Numbered from the stretch's first letter, positions 44,091 to 54,677 are shown. The stretch: DNA of 64,000 bases from Pseudomonadota bacterium (GCA_022573655.1 JACZTO010000004.1:1-64000), one strand, 5' to 3'. Program-made: numbers and translations. Notes: generated by a model not told the origin, from the letters alone.

Positions 44091-46247
44091 ATGGATTACG
44101 CTGCAACATTAATGTCAAAACTGCCCGGCGCTTCCAAGCGCGACCACGGCGTAGGCCGGCTTATGGAGACGCTCAAGTCCTACCTTCCGGCAGAGCAACT
44201 CGTTCAGATAATTGCTGCTTATGAGTTTGGTGCGATCGCCCACAAGGGGCAGACGCGTAAGACCGGCGAAGCCTACATCACGCATCCTGTCGCTGTTGCC
44301 CAGGAACTCGCAAACATGCATCTCGATTCGCAGGCGATCACGGCAGCAATATTGCACGACGTTGTAGAAGACACGTCTGCCACACTTGAAGACATCACTG
44401 AGAATTTCGGCAACGAGGTCGCGCTGCTCGTGGACGGCGTTAGCAAACTCGATCAGATTCAGTTTCACAGCCGGGCGGAGGCGCAAGCAGAAAGTTTTCG
44501 CAAGATGATGCTGGCGATGATTGAGGATATTCGCGTAATCCTCGTGAAGCTTGCTGATCGCCTGCACAACATGCAGACGCTCGGTGCCATGCCGAGGGAC
44601 AAGGTAAAGCGTATCGCCCGCGAAACCCTCGATATTTATGCGCCCATTGCGAATCGCCTCGGCATCAACAGACTCAAGGTGCAATTGGAGGACCTGGGAT
44701 TCAAACATCTGCATCCGTTTCGCTATCGCGTACTGGAAAACACGCTTAAGAAAAGCAAGGGTAGCCAGCGCCAGATCGTCAAACGCATATCCGAGGAGTT
44801 CGTCAATGCGATGGCCAGAGAGGACATCACCGGCGAGGTCATCGGCCGCCAGAAACACCTCTACAGTATTTACAAGAAGATGGCGGAGAAAAAGCGCCTG
44901 TTATCCGACATTGTCGATGTTTACGGTTTTCGCATTGTTGTTGACGACGTAAATACCTGCTACCAGACACTCGGGCTGGTGCACGGGCTTTACAAACCCA
45001 TGCCGGGTCGCTTCAAGGATTACATTGCGATCCCCCGAATCAACGGCTACCAGTCTTTGCATACAACGTTGTTCGGCCCGAAAGGATTGCCTTTGGAGGT
45101 CCAGATTCGCACGCGCCAGATGGACCGTGTGGCTGAAGCTGGTGTGGCTTCGCACTGGTTATACAAAGCCGATAAGAAGACCGACGCGACGCCGCAACGT
45201 CGGGCACGCGAGTGGCTCGCAAATCTCGCCGAGCTGCAACAGACCGGTACTTCGGAGGAGTTTCTCGAGAGCGTCAAAGTCGATCTGTTCCCAGACAAGA
45301 TTTATGTCTTCACACCCAAGGGCGACATCATGCCCCTGCCCAAGGGCGCGACGACCGTTGATTTTGCTTACGCCGTCCACACCGACATTGGCAACCGCTG
45401 TATCGCTGCCAAGATCAACCGTGGGCTGGTACCGTTGCGCACCGAACTGCAGAACAGCCAGACCGTTCAGATCATCACCGCGCGCGGCGCAAAACCCAAC
45501 CCGAACTGGCTGACCTTTGTACGCACAGCGAAAGCAAGAACCGCCATTCGCCACCATATGAAGAATCTGCTTTCCACGGAATCGGCCGACCTTGGCAAAC
45601 GCCTGCTCGACCGTACGCTCAAAGACCTCGGCTCTTCGTTGCGAAAGGTCGGCAAGGTACGCATGAAGGCGGCGCTAGAAGAACTGGGACTCAAAGACAA
45701 CGCCGAACTATTCGAGCAAGTCGGCCTTGGTCAACGGCTGGCCCCGTTAACCGCGCGCTTCCTTGCCGGAATCAACGAGGACGGTGAGAGTGAAGCGAAC
45801 ACGGCAAGCCTGGTTATCGCCGGCACCGAAGGCATGGTCGTCAGTTACGCCAAGTGCTGCTACCCGATACCGGGTGATGACGTCATGGGCTACCTGACGG
45901 CTGGTCGCGGTGTGGTTATTCATAGAAATTGCTGTGGCAACCTGAGTAATTTTCGCAAACACCCGGAGAAGTGGATTTCGGTTACCTGGGAGAAAGACAT
46001 CGACCGGGAGTTCTCGTGTCAGATCCAGACAGACACGCTTAACAAGCCTGGAGTGCTTGCAGAGGTGGCCGCGACAATTGCCGATTGCAGCTCAAACATC
46101 GAGCAGGTAGAGGTGCTCGGCCGCCATGAAGACTGTTCGATGCTGTCGTTTCTCCTCCAGGTCACTGATCGCATTCACCTTGCGAAAATCATGCGCAACG
46201 TACGCAGTATGAGCAACGTCATTCGAGTATCGCGCGACTGCGCGTGA
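44091..46247 (+). CDS. spoT: Bifunctional (p)ppGpp synthetase/hydrolase
   Basis: 718 aa. HD hydrolase domain (about 45-200) with HDVVEDT and [14 protein letters not shown]; synthetase domain (about 250-370) with [29 protein letters not shown] and [11 protein letters not shown]; then TGS (about 400-460, [26 protein letters not shown]), helical and zinc-finger-like region, and a C-terminal ACT domain. The position after gmk-rpoZ identifies SpoT rather than RelA. Both active sites look intact. Confidence 0.96.
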   Translation: MDYAATLMSKLPGASKRDHGVGRLMETLKSYLPAEQLVQIIAAYEFGAIAHKGQTRKTGEAYITHPVAVAQELANMHLDSQAITAAILHDVVEDTSATLEDITENFGNEVALLVDGVSKLDQIQFHSRAEAQAESFRKMMLAMIEDIRVILVKLADRLHNMQTLGAMPRDKVKRIARETLDIYAPIANRLGINRLKVQLEDLGFKHLHPFRYRVLENTLKKSKGSQRQIVKRISEEFVNAMAREDITGEVIGRQKHLYSIYKKMAEKKRLLSDIVDVYGFRIVVDDVNTCYQTLGLVHGLYKPMPGRFKDYIAIPRINGYQSLHTTLFGPKGLPLEVQIRTRQMDRVAEAGVASHWLYKADKKTDATPQRRAREWLANLAELQQTGTSEEFLESVKVDLFPDKIYVFTPKGDIMPLPKGATTVDFAYAVHTDIGNRCIAAKINRGLVPLRTELQNSQTVQIITARGAKPNPNWLTFVRTAKARTAIRHHMKNLLSTESADLGKRLLDRTLKDLGSSLRKVGKVRMKAALEELGLKDNAELFEQVGLGQRLAPLTARFLAGINEDGESEANTASLVIAGTEGMVVSYAKCCYPIPGDDVMGYLTAGRGVVIHRNCCGNLSNFRKHPEKWISVTWEKDIDREFSCQIQTDTLNKPGVLAEVAATIADCSSNIEQVEVLGRHEDCSMLSFLLQVTDRIHLAKIMRNVRSMSNVIRVSRDCA

Positions 46248-46263
46248 AATCAGGAACCGATAT

Positions 46264-46647
46264 ATGAGCAATAAGAAAGCCATCCATAGCGAGCACGCGC
46301 CCGCCGCGATAGGAACGTATTCCCAGGCGGTGCAGGCGGGCAATCTCGTGTTTCTGTCCGGACAGATTCCACTGCTTCCCGATACCATGGAAGTTGTCGA
46401 TGGCGATTTCGAAGCACGCGCACGACAAGTCTTTAAAAACTTACAGGCCGTTGCAGCAGCGGCGGGTGGCAGCCTGGACGATGTCGTCAAAGTCACCATT
46501 TTTCTTACGGACCTCAGTAATTTTGCGACGGTCAATAAAGTAATGGAAAGCTTTTTTGAGCAGCCATATCCTGCGCGGGCCGCCGTTGGCGTTGCCTCGT
46601 TGCCCAAGGGTGTCGATGTCGAGGCAGACGCGATCCTTGCAATCTGA
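46264..46647 (+). CDS. ridA: RidA-family enamine/imine deaminase
   Basis: 127 aa. [21 protein letters not shown] and [22 protein letters not shown], including the conserved Arg, define the RidA subfamily, which hydrolyses reactive 2-aminoacrylate released by PLP enzymes. It lies 16 nt after spoT. Its end overlaps the proposed recG start by 32 nt. Confidence 0.95.
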   Translation: MSNKKAIHSEHAPAAIGTYSQAVQAGNLVFLSGQIPLLPDTMEVVDGDFEARARQVFKNLQAVAAAAGGSLDDVVKVTIFLTDLSNFATVNKVMESFFEQPYPARAAVGVASLPKGVDVEADAILAI

Positions 46648-48709
46648 TTCACCAGTTACGGCATTCAAGGGCGTTGGTCCGGCGCTTGCAAAAAAACTGG
46701 AAAAGCTGCGCCTTTATCGAGTGGAGGACGTGCTGTTCCTGCTGCCGCTGCGCTACGAGGACAGAACGCAGCTTGTAAAGATGGGCGCGCTGGCCGCTGG
46801 AACCCGATGCCTCGTCTCCGGCGAAGTGCTGCTCTGCGAAACCGTTTACCGTGGCAGGCGCAACCTGCTGGTCAGGCTTGCAGATGGTAGTGGTCAGCTG
46901 ACGCTGCGATTTTTTCATTTCTCGCGACAACAAAAGGCGCAATTTCAGGTTGGTCGTCATGTCACCTGTTTTGGCGAAGCGCGCCGAGGCGCCGGCGGAT
47001 TCGAAATGATCCACCCTGAGTACCGCATACTGCGCGAGAATCAGGACGCGGTGACAAGCGACTCGCTTACGGCTATTTACCCGGCGACAGAGGGCGTTCA
47101 ACAGGGCCGGCTGCGCAGTCTGACTGATCAGGCCTTGCGGCATATGGAGGAGGCGCCGCCAGCGGAGCTTCTGCCTGCTGAAATTACGAAGAAACTTGGC
47201 ATGCCGACGCTCGCCGAAGCCATAGTTTACTTGCACCGCCCACCACCCGATGCCGATATAGAGAAAATGTTGGCGGGGAAACACCCGTGCCAGCAACGTC
47301 TTGCATTTGAAGAGTTACTCGCGCATTACCTGAGTCTGCGCAACCTGCGGGCGCTTGCGGAATCCGAGGACGCGATTGCACTTACGGCAGGCAATGAAGA
47401 TGTCAGCGGCTTTATTGCAGACCTGCCATTCGAATTGACGAACGCGCAAAAACGAGTCGTTGCTGAAATTTGCTCGGACCTCGAACAGGCACATCCGATG
47501 ATGCGCCTGATTCAGGGCGATGTCGGATCCGGCAAAACTGTAGTGGCCGCCATCGCCTGCATCAAAGCGATCGCCTGTGGCGTGCAGACTGCGATAATGG
47601 CGCCAACGGAAATTCTGGCGGAACAGCACTGGAGAAACTTCGCTGTCTGGCTGCGGCCGCTGGGCATCGAGCCGGCGTGGCTCAGCGGTAGTCAGCGCGC
47701 CGCGGCACGCAAGGAGTCACTTGCCGCGATCGCAGATGGACGCGCCCAGGTTATCGTCGGCACGCACGCTCTTTTCCAGGAGGGCGTCGAATTCAAGCGC
47801 CTGGCGTTTGTCGTTATCGACGAGCAACATCGCTTCGGCGTACATCAGCGCATGGCCTTGCGTGACAAGGGTGTGTCGGCGGCCGGTCATCCGCATCAGC
47901 TCGTCATGACCGCAACCCCGATACCCAGAACACTGGCATTGGCCGCCTATGCCGATCTCGATACTTCCGTGATCGATGAGCTACCGCCGGGACGACAACC
48001 TGTTGCGACGATCGCGGTACCCGAGACACGAAGGGCCGAAATCATTGACCGCGTTCGGTCGGCGTGCGAGGCCGGGCACCAGGCCTATTGGGTGTGCCCG
48101 TTAATCGAAGAATCGGAAGTGCTGGACTACCAGGCGGCCGAGGCCAGTTTTGAGATGCTTGCCGAGGCACTGCCTGATATTCGCATTGGCCTGGTGCACG
48201 GTCGCATGCGACCTGTCGAGAAAGAGCGCGCGATGAGCGCGTTCAAGGAAGGGCTGATTCAGCTGCTTGTCGCAACAACAGTCATTGAGGTAGGCGTCGA
48301 CGTACCCAGGGCCAGCCTGATGATCATAGAAAATGCCGAGCGAATGGGTCTGTCGCAGATGCACCAACTGCGCGGCCGCGTCGGTCGCGGCCACTTACAA
48401 AGCCATTGCGTTTTGCTGTACAAGCCACCACTCGGTCACATCGCCAAAGAACGACTGACCGTCTTGCGCAATACGAATGACGGCTTCGTCGTTGCACAGC
48501 GTGATCTCGAACTCCGGGGACCGGGTGAGCTGCTGGGCACGCGGCAGACCGGCCTGCCCGATTACCGCATTGCAAATCTTGTCCGCAATGCAGATCTGAT
48601 GCCGCAGGTCCAGCTTACGGCAGAGTTGCTACGCAGCACATCAGACCATCGCTCGGCAGCGATCATTCGCCGCTGGCTTGGCGACGCCGGACGCTATGGG
48701 AAAGTCTAG
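46616..48709 (+). CDS. recG: ATP-dependent DNA helicase RecG
   Basis: About 697 aa. Branch migration and fork-reversal helicase. The N-terminal wedge/OB domain (about 60-160) is followed by helicase motifs [31 protein letters not shown] (DEQH box), [11 protein letters not shown] and [11 protein letters not shown] 46616 overlaps ridA by 32 nt; the ORF begins at 46556 but that would add unlikely sequence. A TTG near 46636 is another option. Confidence 0.95.
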   Translation: MSRQTRSLQSDSPVTAFKGVGPALAKKLEKLRLYRVEDVLFLLPLRYEDRTQLVKMGALAAGTRCLVSGEVLLCETVYRGRRNLLVRLADGSGQLTLRFFHFSRQQKAQFQVGRHVTCFGEARRGAGGFEMIHPEYRILRENQDAVTSDSLTAIYPATEGVQQGRLRSLTDQALRHMEEAPPAELLPAEITKKLGMPTLAEAIVYLHRPPPDADIEKMLAGKHPCQQRLAFEELLAHYLSLRNLRALAESEDAIALTAGNEDVSGFIADLPFELTNAQKRVVAEICSDLEQAHPMMRLIQGDVGSGKTVVAAIACIKAIACGVQTAIMAPTEILAEQHWRNFAVWLRPLGIEPAWLSGSQRAAARKESLAAIADGRAQVIVGTHALFQEGVEFKRLAFVVIDEQHRFGVHQRMALRDKGVSAAGHPHQLVMTATPIPRTLALAAYADLDTSVIDELPPGRQPVATIAVPETRRAEIIDRVRSACEAGHQAYWVCPLIEESEVLDYQAAEASFEMLAEALPDIRIGLVHGRMRPVEKERAMSAFKEGLIQLLVATTVIEVGVDVPRASLMIIENAERMGLSQMHQLRGRVGRGHLQSHCVLLYKPPLGHIAKERLTVLRNTNDGFVVAQRDLELRGPGELLGTRQTGLPDYRIANLVRNADLMPQVQLTAELLRSTSDHRSAAIIRRWLGDAGRYGKV

Positions 48710-48754
48710 GGCATACATGCGCCTCAGCACGCGAATAAAGTACACTTCCCATCC

Positions 48755-49663
48755 ATGAGAAAACTGCTCGCCTTCCGTTTGGCGCCCGAGGTCGTCACGC
48801 AGCTCCGAAACTACGGCAAGCTGATGCGCATCGACAAGCCGATTGGTATCTGGCTGCTGCTGTGGCCAACGCTCTGGGGTTTGTGGCTGGCCGGTGAGGG
48901 CACCCCCGACCAGGGTCTGTTTGTCATCTTTATTCTCGGCGTCGTTGTGATGCGCTCGGCGGGTTGTGTGCTGAACGACTTTGTCGACCGCAAAATCGAC
49001 CCCTATGTTGAGCGCACGAGGACGCGGCCGATCGCGTCCGGCGCGGTCACGCCGCTTGAGGCGCTGACGCTGTTTGCTGCTTTGAGTTTCATCGCGATTG
49101 GTCTGGCCAGCATGCTAAATAGCATGGCGCAGCTTCTGGCTATTGTCGCGGCCGGCCTTACCGTGGCCTACCCGTTCATAAAACGGTTTTTCTCGATACC
49201 GCAGTTAGTGCTCGGCGCAGCATTCGGCTGGGCCGTGCCGATGGCGTTCGCCGCCCAAACCGGCGAAACGCCTGAACTGGCCTGGCTCGTCTTTGGCACC
49301 GCGATGATCTGGGCTGTTATCTATGACACGTTTTATGCGATGGTTGATCGCGAAGATGACCTGAAAGTCGGCATTAAGTCGACCGCCATACTTTTTGGCG
49401 AGGTCGATCTGTTCGTGATCGCCGGCCTGCAACTTCTGATGCTGTTGGCGCTGATGTTGATAGGAGTTCGCGCCGAACTTGGCTTCTGGTATTACCTCTC
49501 GGTGTCAATAGCAGGCGCTTTGATGGCGCGGCATTTGTGGTTGGCGCGAGATCGTCAGCCGGCCGGATGCTTCTCTGCATTCCAGCACAATCATCATATT
49601 GGTCTGGTCATTTTCGTCGGCATTGCTTTGCATTACACGTTCAACCCGGTCGCAGCGAGCTAG
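48755..49663 (+). CDS. ubiA: 4-hydroxybenzoate polyprenyltransferase
   Basis: 302 aa membrane prenyltransferase of ubiquinone synthesis, with about eight or nine helices. Both aspartate-rich motifs are present: NDFVDRKIDPYVERTRTRP and YDTFYAMVDREDDLKVGIKS. The N-terminal block RIDKPIGIWLLLWPTLWGLWLA is typical of UbiA. No ubiC is adjacent in this window. Confidence 0.95.
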   Translation: MRKLLAFRLAPEVVTQLRNYGKLMRIDKPIGIWLLLWPTLWGLWLAGEGTPDQGLFVIFILGVVVMRSAGCVLNDFVDRKIDPYVERTRTRPIASGAVTPLEALTLFAALSFIAIGLASMLNSMAQLLAIVAAGLTVAYPFIKRFFSIPQLVLGAAFGWAVPMAFAAQTGETPELAWLVFGTAMIWAVIYDTFYAMVDREDDLKVGIKSTAILFGEVDLFVIAGLQLLMLLALMLIGVRAELGFWYYLSVSIAGALMARHLWLARDRQPAGCFSAFQHNHHIGLVIFVGIALHYTFNPVAAS

Positions 49664-49691
49664 GGAAGCTCTGATCAATTCAGTGCATCCC
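49663..49691. repeat. Imperfect palindrome in the ubiA/comF convergent gap
   Basis: GGGA-a-GC-t-CTGA-TCAAT-TCAG-t-GC-a-TCCC: 10 paired bases in three blocks with symmetrical mismatches. It begins in the ubiA stop codon and ends on the first base of the comF stop triplet. It may act as a two-way terminator, though there is no T-run. It differs in sequence from the GGGGGACAGTGACCC family. Confidence 0.45.
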
Positions 49692-50410
49692 TAAACAGTC
49701 CTAAACGATGCACGAGCGACGGCTAGCGCGCTCACTTTTTCGGCCCCATTCGCCAGTAACACTATCGCCAGTTGTCGCGTTGTCGCGCCCGTCGTGACGA
49801 CATCATCGACGATCAGGACATGCTTGTGCGCAACAGGCCCGCTAGTGGTGAACGCCTGCCGCAGGTTTCTCAGGCGCTCGCTTGCGGCCAGGCCTGATTG
49901 AAATGGCGTTGCGTGTTGCCGGTATACACCCTTGAGAAGCGGCAGGCCAAGATGCCGCGCGAGCGGCTTGCCCAGTTCCGTTGCCTGGTTGAAGCCACGC
50001 CATGCCTTGCGACGCCAATGCAGTGGCACTGGCAGAATCGCATCGATATCATCCGGCAATGAATTGCTGCTTGTGCAGAGTATTTCGCTGAGCGCCGGCG
50101 CATAGAACAGCTTGCGTTTGAATTTAAGCGCCTTGATTGCAGCATCAATGGGGAATGAATACTCCAGCGGTGCGACAGCGCTGATAAGCGGTGGCGGCCG
50201 ACGCTGACACACGGCGCAGTTCACAGCATTCGGAGTTGCCGCCGGCAGTGGTTCGGCGCACGTTCTACAGCTGTGCTCAATCCACGGCAGGTCAGCCTGG
50301 CAACTCATACAAATAGCTTGCTCTTCCGCATGGCTGAGAACACCGCAGAATACGCAACGGCGCGGCATGATCAGGTCGTCAATGACCTGCAGTTTTGATA
50401 ATAAAGTCAC
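49691..50410 (-). CDS. comF: ComF-family phosphoribosyltransferase-like protein
   Basis: 239 aa. Cysteine pairs CVFCG, CMSCQ, CRTC and CAVCQ form N-terminal zinc ribbons; the C-terminal PRTase domain has ILPVPLHWRRKAWRGFNQATELGKPLA and the PRPP loop VLIVDDVVTTGATTRQL. Members take part in DNA uptake or recombination after uptake (ComF/GntX). With the type IV pilus genes here, competence is conceivable but not shown. Confidence 0.9.
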   Translation of the reverse strand: MTLLSKLQVIDDLIMPRRCVFCGVLSHAEEQAICMSCQADLPWIEHSCRTCAEPLPAATPNAVNCAVCQRRPPPLISAVAPLEYSFPIDAAIKALKFKRKLFYAPALSEILCTSSNSLPDDIDAILPVPLHWRRKAWRGFNQATELGKPLARHLGLPLLKGVYRQHATPFQSGLAASERLRNLRQAFTTSGPVAHKHVLIVDDVVTTGATTRQLAIVLLANGAEKVSALAVARASFRTV

Positions 50411-50492
50411 TCGAGAACTGTGTCGGAAAACGCCGGCTGGTGCTCGTTCCGAATCGCGGCTTTCTCTCTCAAAAGCGTGCTAACGTTTGTCA

Positions 50493-51341
50493 ATGTTGGA
50501 TAGCAGACACGTTCGGCGCCGCTTCGAGCGCGCGGCCGCAAGCTTCGACGATGCCGACTTCGTACATACGGTAACTCGCGAAGGACTGCTGGCAAGGCTG
50601 CAGCCGCTGGTCGTCGAAGCCGGCACCGTCCTCGATCTCGGCTCCGCGACCTGCAGCACAAGTCAGGCGCTGAGCAAGAGATTCGGTCGAGCGCATATCA
50701 TTTCCGTCGACCTGGCACACAACATGCTGCAGCGCGGTCGCAAGAAACGCGCCTGGTTCTCGAGGTCCTCATTTGTCCAGGCAACCGCCGCTGCCTTGCC
50801 CTTCAGCGCCCAGAGTATCGACGTTGTATTCGCAAACCTGCTGTTGCCCTGGGTTGATGACCCGAACCAGGTGTTTTCCGAAATCGCCCGCGTGTTGAGA
50901 AAAGGTGGTGTTTTCGCTTTCGCCACGCTTGGCCCTGACAGCCTGCTGGAGATTCGGCGCGCCTGGGCCCAGGTTGACGACCGCGCTCACGTCAATCATT
51001 TCCTCGACATGCACGACCTGGGAGACGGCCTCGTGAACGCCGGGCTTGCCGACCCGGTACTCGATGTCGACCGGCTTTCGGTCAGCTATGACAGTACCCA
51101 GAAACTGTTTGCCGACCTCACCGCCATGGGTGGACGTAATGCCCTGCGGCAACGCAATCACGCGCTGGTTGGCAAACAACACTTCCGGCATATGACTGAA
51201 GAATTGCAAAGATCGGGCGCCGACGGCAAGATCACCCTCGATCTGGAACTCGTCTTCGGCCATTGCTGGGGCGCGGGCCCCAGAATGGATGCAACGAATT
51301 ATCGCATTGACGCCAATACGATCCCTCGCAGAAAGACATGA
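50493..51341 (+). CDS. bioC: BioC-like malonyl-ACP O-methyltransferase
   Basis: About 282 aa class I SAM methyltransferase. The SAM loop reads LDLGSATCSTS in place of the usual LDLGCGTG, an unusual glycine-poor form. LPFSAQSIDVVFANLLLPWVDDP, RVLRKGGVFAFATLGPDSL and the C-terminal LVFGHCWGAG (YGHAWG in BioC) support BioC or the related NDUFAF5-type group. The divergence from comF is common for bioC in Gammaproteobacteria. No other bio genes are in the window, so the biotin role is inferred. ATG 50493 is preferred over TTG 50487. Confidence 0.7.
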   Translation: MLDSRHVRRRFERAAASFDDADFVHTVTREGLLARLQPLVVEAGTVLDLGSATCSTSQALSKRFGRAHIISVDLAHNMLQRGRKKRAWFSRSSFVQATAAALPFSAQSIDVVFANLLLPWVDDPNQVFSEIARVLRKGGVFAFATLGPDSLLEIRRAWAQVDDRAHVNHFLDMHDLGDGLVNAGLADPVLDVDRLSVSYDSTQKLFADLTAMGGRNALRQRNHALVGKQHFRHMTEELQRSGADGKITLDLELVFGHCWGAGPRMDATNYRIDANTIPRRKT

Positions 51342-52021
51342 ACGACAAAACCAAAGAACCACTGCCTTCCTGGATATTCCTTATCGTCGGCGCATTCCTG
51401 GTTGCGCAGTTTGCAGGTCTTGGCGCCTGGCAAGTCAGCCGCGGACTTGAAAAACGCGCGACTCAGCACGCCTACGAGGACGAAGCCGGATTTAGCGCCT
51501 GGCAGGATGGCATGGAAATTCACCCACATCAGCGCCTGAATGTTACCGGCCGTTATGCTGCCGACCATCAGTTCATTCTCGGCAAAATTATTGTTAACGA
51601 CCGCTACGGTTACTACGTCATCACGCCTCTCTTTATTGACGACGATACGCCCGCACTCCTGGTCAATCGCGGCTGGATTCAAAAAACGGGTACTGACATC
51701 GAGGATCTGGAGCTCGATGCGCCTGGCGAAGTGCTGACGGTCCGCGGTTATGTCGGCTCACTGCCGCTCCCGGGATATGACAAGGGCAAACTCATCCATC
51801 CGTCGCTTGAAGAGATGGCCGCCACGCTGGGTCGCCCGGTGCAGCCTTTCGTATTGCTGATGGATCGACAGGAACAACACGGCTACCTGCGCCACTGGGC
51901 GGCCAACGATTTCGGGCCCGGCAAGCACTTCGGCTATGCCCTGCAATGGTTTGCAATGGGCGCGGCCTTATTCGCGATACTCATCTGGAATTACCGCAAA
52001 AAGCGGCCTCTTGCACCTTGA
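51338..52021 (+). CDS. SURF1-family protein
   Basis: 227 aa. Two membrane helices (about 12-32 and 196-216) bracket a periplasmic beta domain; [38 protein letters not shown] and [19 protein letters not shown] are family marks. SURF1 proteins help insert heme a into cytochrome oxidase. The start overlaps bioC by 4 nt. It is followed by cyoE, but no oxidase subunit is in the window. Confidence 0.92.
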   Translation: MNDKTKEPLPSWIFLIVGAFLVAQFAGLGAWQVSRGLEKRATQHAYEDEAGFSAWQDGMEIHPHQRLNVTGRYAADHQFILGKIIVNDRYGYYVITPLFIDDDTPALLVNRGWIQKTGTDIEDLELDAPGEVLTVRGYVGSLPLPGYDKGKLIHPSLEEMAATLGRPVQPFVLLMDRQEQHGYLRHWAANDFGPGKHFGYALQWFAMGAALFAILIWNYRKKRPLAP

Positions 52022-52049
52022 TACGACGCCCGATACAGTGCGACCTCTT

Positions 52050-52952
52050 ATGAACACGAGCGTAGAAACAATCAGCACCGACTGGCGTGACTATTACGAG
52101 CTCACCAAGCCTCGTGTGGTCATCCTGATCGTGTTTACGGCAGTCGTCGGCATGTTCCTGTCCGTACCTGGCTGGCCCGGCGTCATGCCGGTCGTCTTCG
52201 GCACACTGGGTATTGGGCTGGCGGCGTCTTCCGCCGCCGTTTTCAATCACGTGCTGGACGCCCGCATCGACATACTGATGATGCGAACGCGTGGCCGCCC
52301 GTTGCCACAAGGAAGGCTCACCGAGAAATCCGCTTTGGCGTTTGCCTCATCACTCGGTGCTGTCTCGATGATCACCCTGTGGTTCCTCGTCAATCCGCTG
52401 ACAGCGGTGTTGACATTTTTCTCCTTGATCGGCTACGCCGTCGTTTACACCGCCTGGCTGAAGCGTGCCACACCGCAAAACATCGTGATCGGCGGAGCTG
52501 CCGGCGCGGCCCCACCCATCCTGGGCTGGACAGCGGTAACCGACGAGTTCACCGGCGGTGCATTGATGTTGTTCCTGATTGTGTTTGTCTGGACGCCGCC
52601 GCATTTCTGGGCACTGGCAATCGCGCGAAAAGAAGAATACGCGAAAGTGAATATTCCAATGCTTCCGGTGACGCACGGGGAAGCCTATACGCGGCTCAAC
52701 ATTCTCCTCTACTCGATCCTGTTATTTTTCGTCACGATCATGCCGTACCTGATTGGCATGAGCGGCCTGATATATCTCGTCGCAGCCTCCATCCTCGGTG
52801 CTTACTTTCTGTACTACGCCATTCGCATGTACCGCGATCACGATGACGAGGAATTGCCGATGGCGATGTTCAAATATTCGATCAACTACTTAGGGCTATT
52901 GTTCGCCGCGTTGCTGGTCGACCACTACCTGTTATTCCCAATCAGCATTTGA
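52050..52952 (+). CDS. cyoE: Protoheme IX farnesyltransferase (heme O synthase)
   Basis: About 300 aa with about nine membrane helices. [20 protein letters not shown] opens the family; [24 protein letters not shown] is the first prenyl-diphosphate motif, and [28 protein letters not shown] follows. It also passes as ctaB. The ORF begins at 51936 inside SURF1, but ATG 52050 gives the normal length. Confidence 0.93.
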   Translation: MNTSVETISTDWRDYYELTKPRVVILIVFTAVVGMFLSVPGWPGVMPVVFGTLGIGLAASSAAVFNHVLDARIDILMMRTRGRPLPQGRLTEKSALAFASSLGAVSMITLWFLVNPLTAVLTFFSLIGYAVVYTAWLKRATPQNIVIGGAAGAAPPILGWTAVTDEFTGGALMLFLIVFVWTPPHFWALAIARKEEYAKVNIPMLPVTHGEAYTRLNILLYSILLFFVTIMPYLIGMSGLIYLVAASILGAYFLYYAIRMYRDHDDEELPMAMFKYSINYLGLLFAALLVDHYLLFPISI

Positions 52953-53037
52953 GATCAAACGCGCTGAGCCGCGAGCCGGGCAAAATGCGTATCATGACCT
53001 TGTCACGAGCCCGTTCACCACTAGACTCGGGATCACG

Positions 53038-53589
53038 ATGTCGACGTCGAATCACCCCACATTCGAAAAGATCCTACGGCCACACATGGATCGGCTGTAT
53101 CGGCTCGCCTGGCGGCTGACAGGCCGCAAGGCCGAGGCCGAAGACCTGTTCCAGGAGCTGCTGATCAGGGCATACGGCAAGCTCGACGATCTGGTGAATA
53201 TCGACGCGCCGGGATCGTGGTTGTCGCGCGTGATGTACAACCTGTTCATCGACGAACAGCGGCGTTTCGCGCGCCGGCGCATGCACACGGTGGAAGAGGG
53301 CGAGCTGTCGGGTGACGGGCTGGCCGGCCTGCCGGGCGCGGACGACCCGGCCCGCGACCATGAGCAATGGCAGCGATTTGAGCGGCTAGCCGCCGCTTTA
53401 TCGCAGCTCAGCGACGACCATCGCGTCATCGTCCTTCTGCATGACACGGAAGGCTATAAACTCGATGAAATTCATGTGCTTATGGATATTCCGGTCGGCA
53501 CGGTCAAGTCCCGCCTGCACCGCGCCCGGGCCCGTCTGCGGGAAATTCTCGATAAGGACGGAACCTTTTTCGAACAGGGAGCGTGTTAG
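53038..53589 (+). CDS. ECF-type RNA polymerase sigma factor (second in window)
   Basis: 183 aa. Region 2: MDRLYRLAWRLTGRKAEAEDLFQELLIRAYGKLDDL and WLSRVMYNLFIDEQRR; region 4: LSQLSDDHRVIVLLHDTEGYKLDEIHVLMDIPVGTVKSRLHRARARLREIL. The acidic, Gly-rich linker between them is typical. It heads a four-gene locus: sigma, membrane protein, acidic exported protein, TPR-barrel protein. Its target promoters are unknown; autoregulation of the locus is the usual ECF pattern. Confidence 0.92.
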   Translation: MSTSNHPTFEKILRPHMDRLYRLAWRLTGRKAEAEDLFQELLIRAYGKLDDLVNIDAPGSWLSRVMYNLFIDEQRRFARRRMHTVEEGELSGDGLAGLPGADDPARDHEQWQRFERLAAALSQLSDDHRVIVLLHDTEGYKLDEIHVLMDIPVGTVKSRLHRARARLREILDKDGTFFEQGAC

Positions 53590-53594
53590 AGATT

Positions 53595-54116
53595 ATGCAG
53601 GACGATTCTGAAATCACGGCACTGTTAAAGGATTACCCGATGCCAGCAGCAAACGCAGCCTATTTCGACCAGGCGCTTGTACGTGCGACACACGAGGGCT
53701 CGCGTCGCCAACGCAATCGCTGGGTCATGACCGGCTTCGGTTCTGCCATCGCTGCGGGACTCGCGCTCTGGCTGATCGGTGGTTTTTTCCTTACAGCGCC
53801 GAACCTGCCGGAGACTGACACACCTGGCGTTCCCGGCATTACGATGACGCTGGCCGAACCGCAGACAGTGAATTTCGTTTTTGCCTCCAACACGCCGCTG
53901 GTCGGCGCAACCCTGACAATAATGCTGCCGGAAGGCGTCGAACTCGTCGGTTTTCCGGGTCAACGTGAGATCTCGTGGCAGACCAGTCTCACTGCCGGCA
54001 GAAATCTATTGCCGCTCAGACTTATTGCCCTGTCACCCATGGGTGGCGAGGTAATGGCAACCCTCGAACACATGGATCGTGCTCGCACTTTCAGGGTGCG
54101 GGTAGACGTCATCTAA
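53595..54116 (+). CDS. Single-pass membrane protein, probable anti-sigma factor
   Basis: About 173 aa. A cytoplasmic N-terminus of about 45 residues, one membrane helix (GSAIAAGLALWLIGGFFLTA), then a periplasmic beta-rich domain of about 100 residues (VNFVFASNTPLVGATLTIML, GVELVGFPGQREISWQTSL) that looks like an Ig/cohesin-type sandwich. There is no HxxxCxxC zinc anti-sigma motif. It lies 5 nt after the sigma gene. The size, topology and position suggest an anti-sigma that senses the envelope through its outer domain; this is inference. GTG 53583 is an alternative start overlapping the sigma stop. Confidence 0.65.
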   Translation: MQDDSEITALLKDYPMPAANAAYFDQALVRATHEGSRRQRNRWVMTGFGSAIAAGLALWLIGGFFLTAPNLPETDTPGVPGITMTLAEPQTVNFVFASNTPLVGATLTIMLPEGVELVGFPGQREISWQTSLTAGRNLLPLRLIALSPMGGEVMATLEHMDRARTFRVRVDVI

Positions 54117-54128
54117 AGGAGTAGGACG

Positions 54129-54596
54129 ATGAAACAACTGACTGTATTTTTTGCAATCCTGGCTTTGACCTTTGTTGCATTCCTCCCGGCCGCCGCGCAT
54201 GCCGACGCCACAAATGCGAGTGACGCGCTGGACGACCTCGATGTCACGATGGTGGTCCTGGACAATGTCGGCGCGCTCAGTGCCGAGATCTCAAAAATGG
54301 ACGGACCCGATCACAATGCTGGCGACGATCACGACGCGGATGACGATGAGCGCGACGAGTCCGAGCAGGAGCGTGACGACCACGATGACATGCACCACGA
54401 GAATGAGTCTGACCGCGAGCATGACTTCGAGGACGCAGACCATCGTGACGACTTCGACCACGATGACATTCTTGAAGAAGACGAACTCGACGACGAGGAC
54501 GACTTCGAAGACGGCGAGGATGTCGACACGGACGAGTTCCACGAAGACGACGAACCTCACGACGGCGAGGGCGCACACGACGAAGTCGTCGACTAG
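54129..54596 (+). CDS. Exported Asp/Glu/His-rich low-complexity protein
   Basis: 155 aa. A clear Sec signal peptide (MKQLTVFFAILALTFVAFLPAAAHA) is followed by about 30 ordinary residues and then about 100 residues made almost only of Asp, Glu, His and Arg, with no lysine after the first few positions. There is no lipobox and no membrane anchor. Such composition suits multivalent cation or metal binding in the periplasm or outside. No family is recognised. GAC/GAT repeats in the DNA give long antisense ORFs, which are artefacts. Ribosome site AAGGAG lies shortly before the ATG, 12 nt after the upstream gene. Confidence 0.8.
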   Translation: MKQLTVFFAILALTFVAFLPAAAHADATNASDALDDLDVTMVVLDNVGALSAEISKMDGPDHNAGDDHDADDDERDESEQERDDHDDMHHENESDREHDFEDADHRDDFDHDDILEEDELDDEDDFEDGEDVDTDEFHEDDEPHDGEGAHDEVVD

Positions 54597-54641
54597 TCAC
54601 CTCGGCAACCACTGATTGAGCAATCTCACGGCCAAATGCTG

Positions 54642-54677
54642 AAAAACCCCCCGTTTGTACGCATTCGGGGGGTTTTT
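54642..54677 (+). terminator. Strong intrinsic terminator
   Basis: AAAAACCCCCCG (54642-54653) and CGGGGGGTTTTT (54666-54677) form a 12-bp stem with a 12-nt loop and a T-run. It ends the sigma/anti-sigma/acidic-protein transcript and can work on both strands. The TPR-barrel gene downstream then needs read-through or its own promoter. Confidence 0.92.

Noticed and set aside
50407-50661. 84-aa Arg-rich minus-strand ORF over the bioC start
   Set aside because: Arg-rich shadow of the bioC coding frame.
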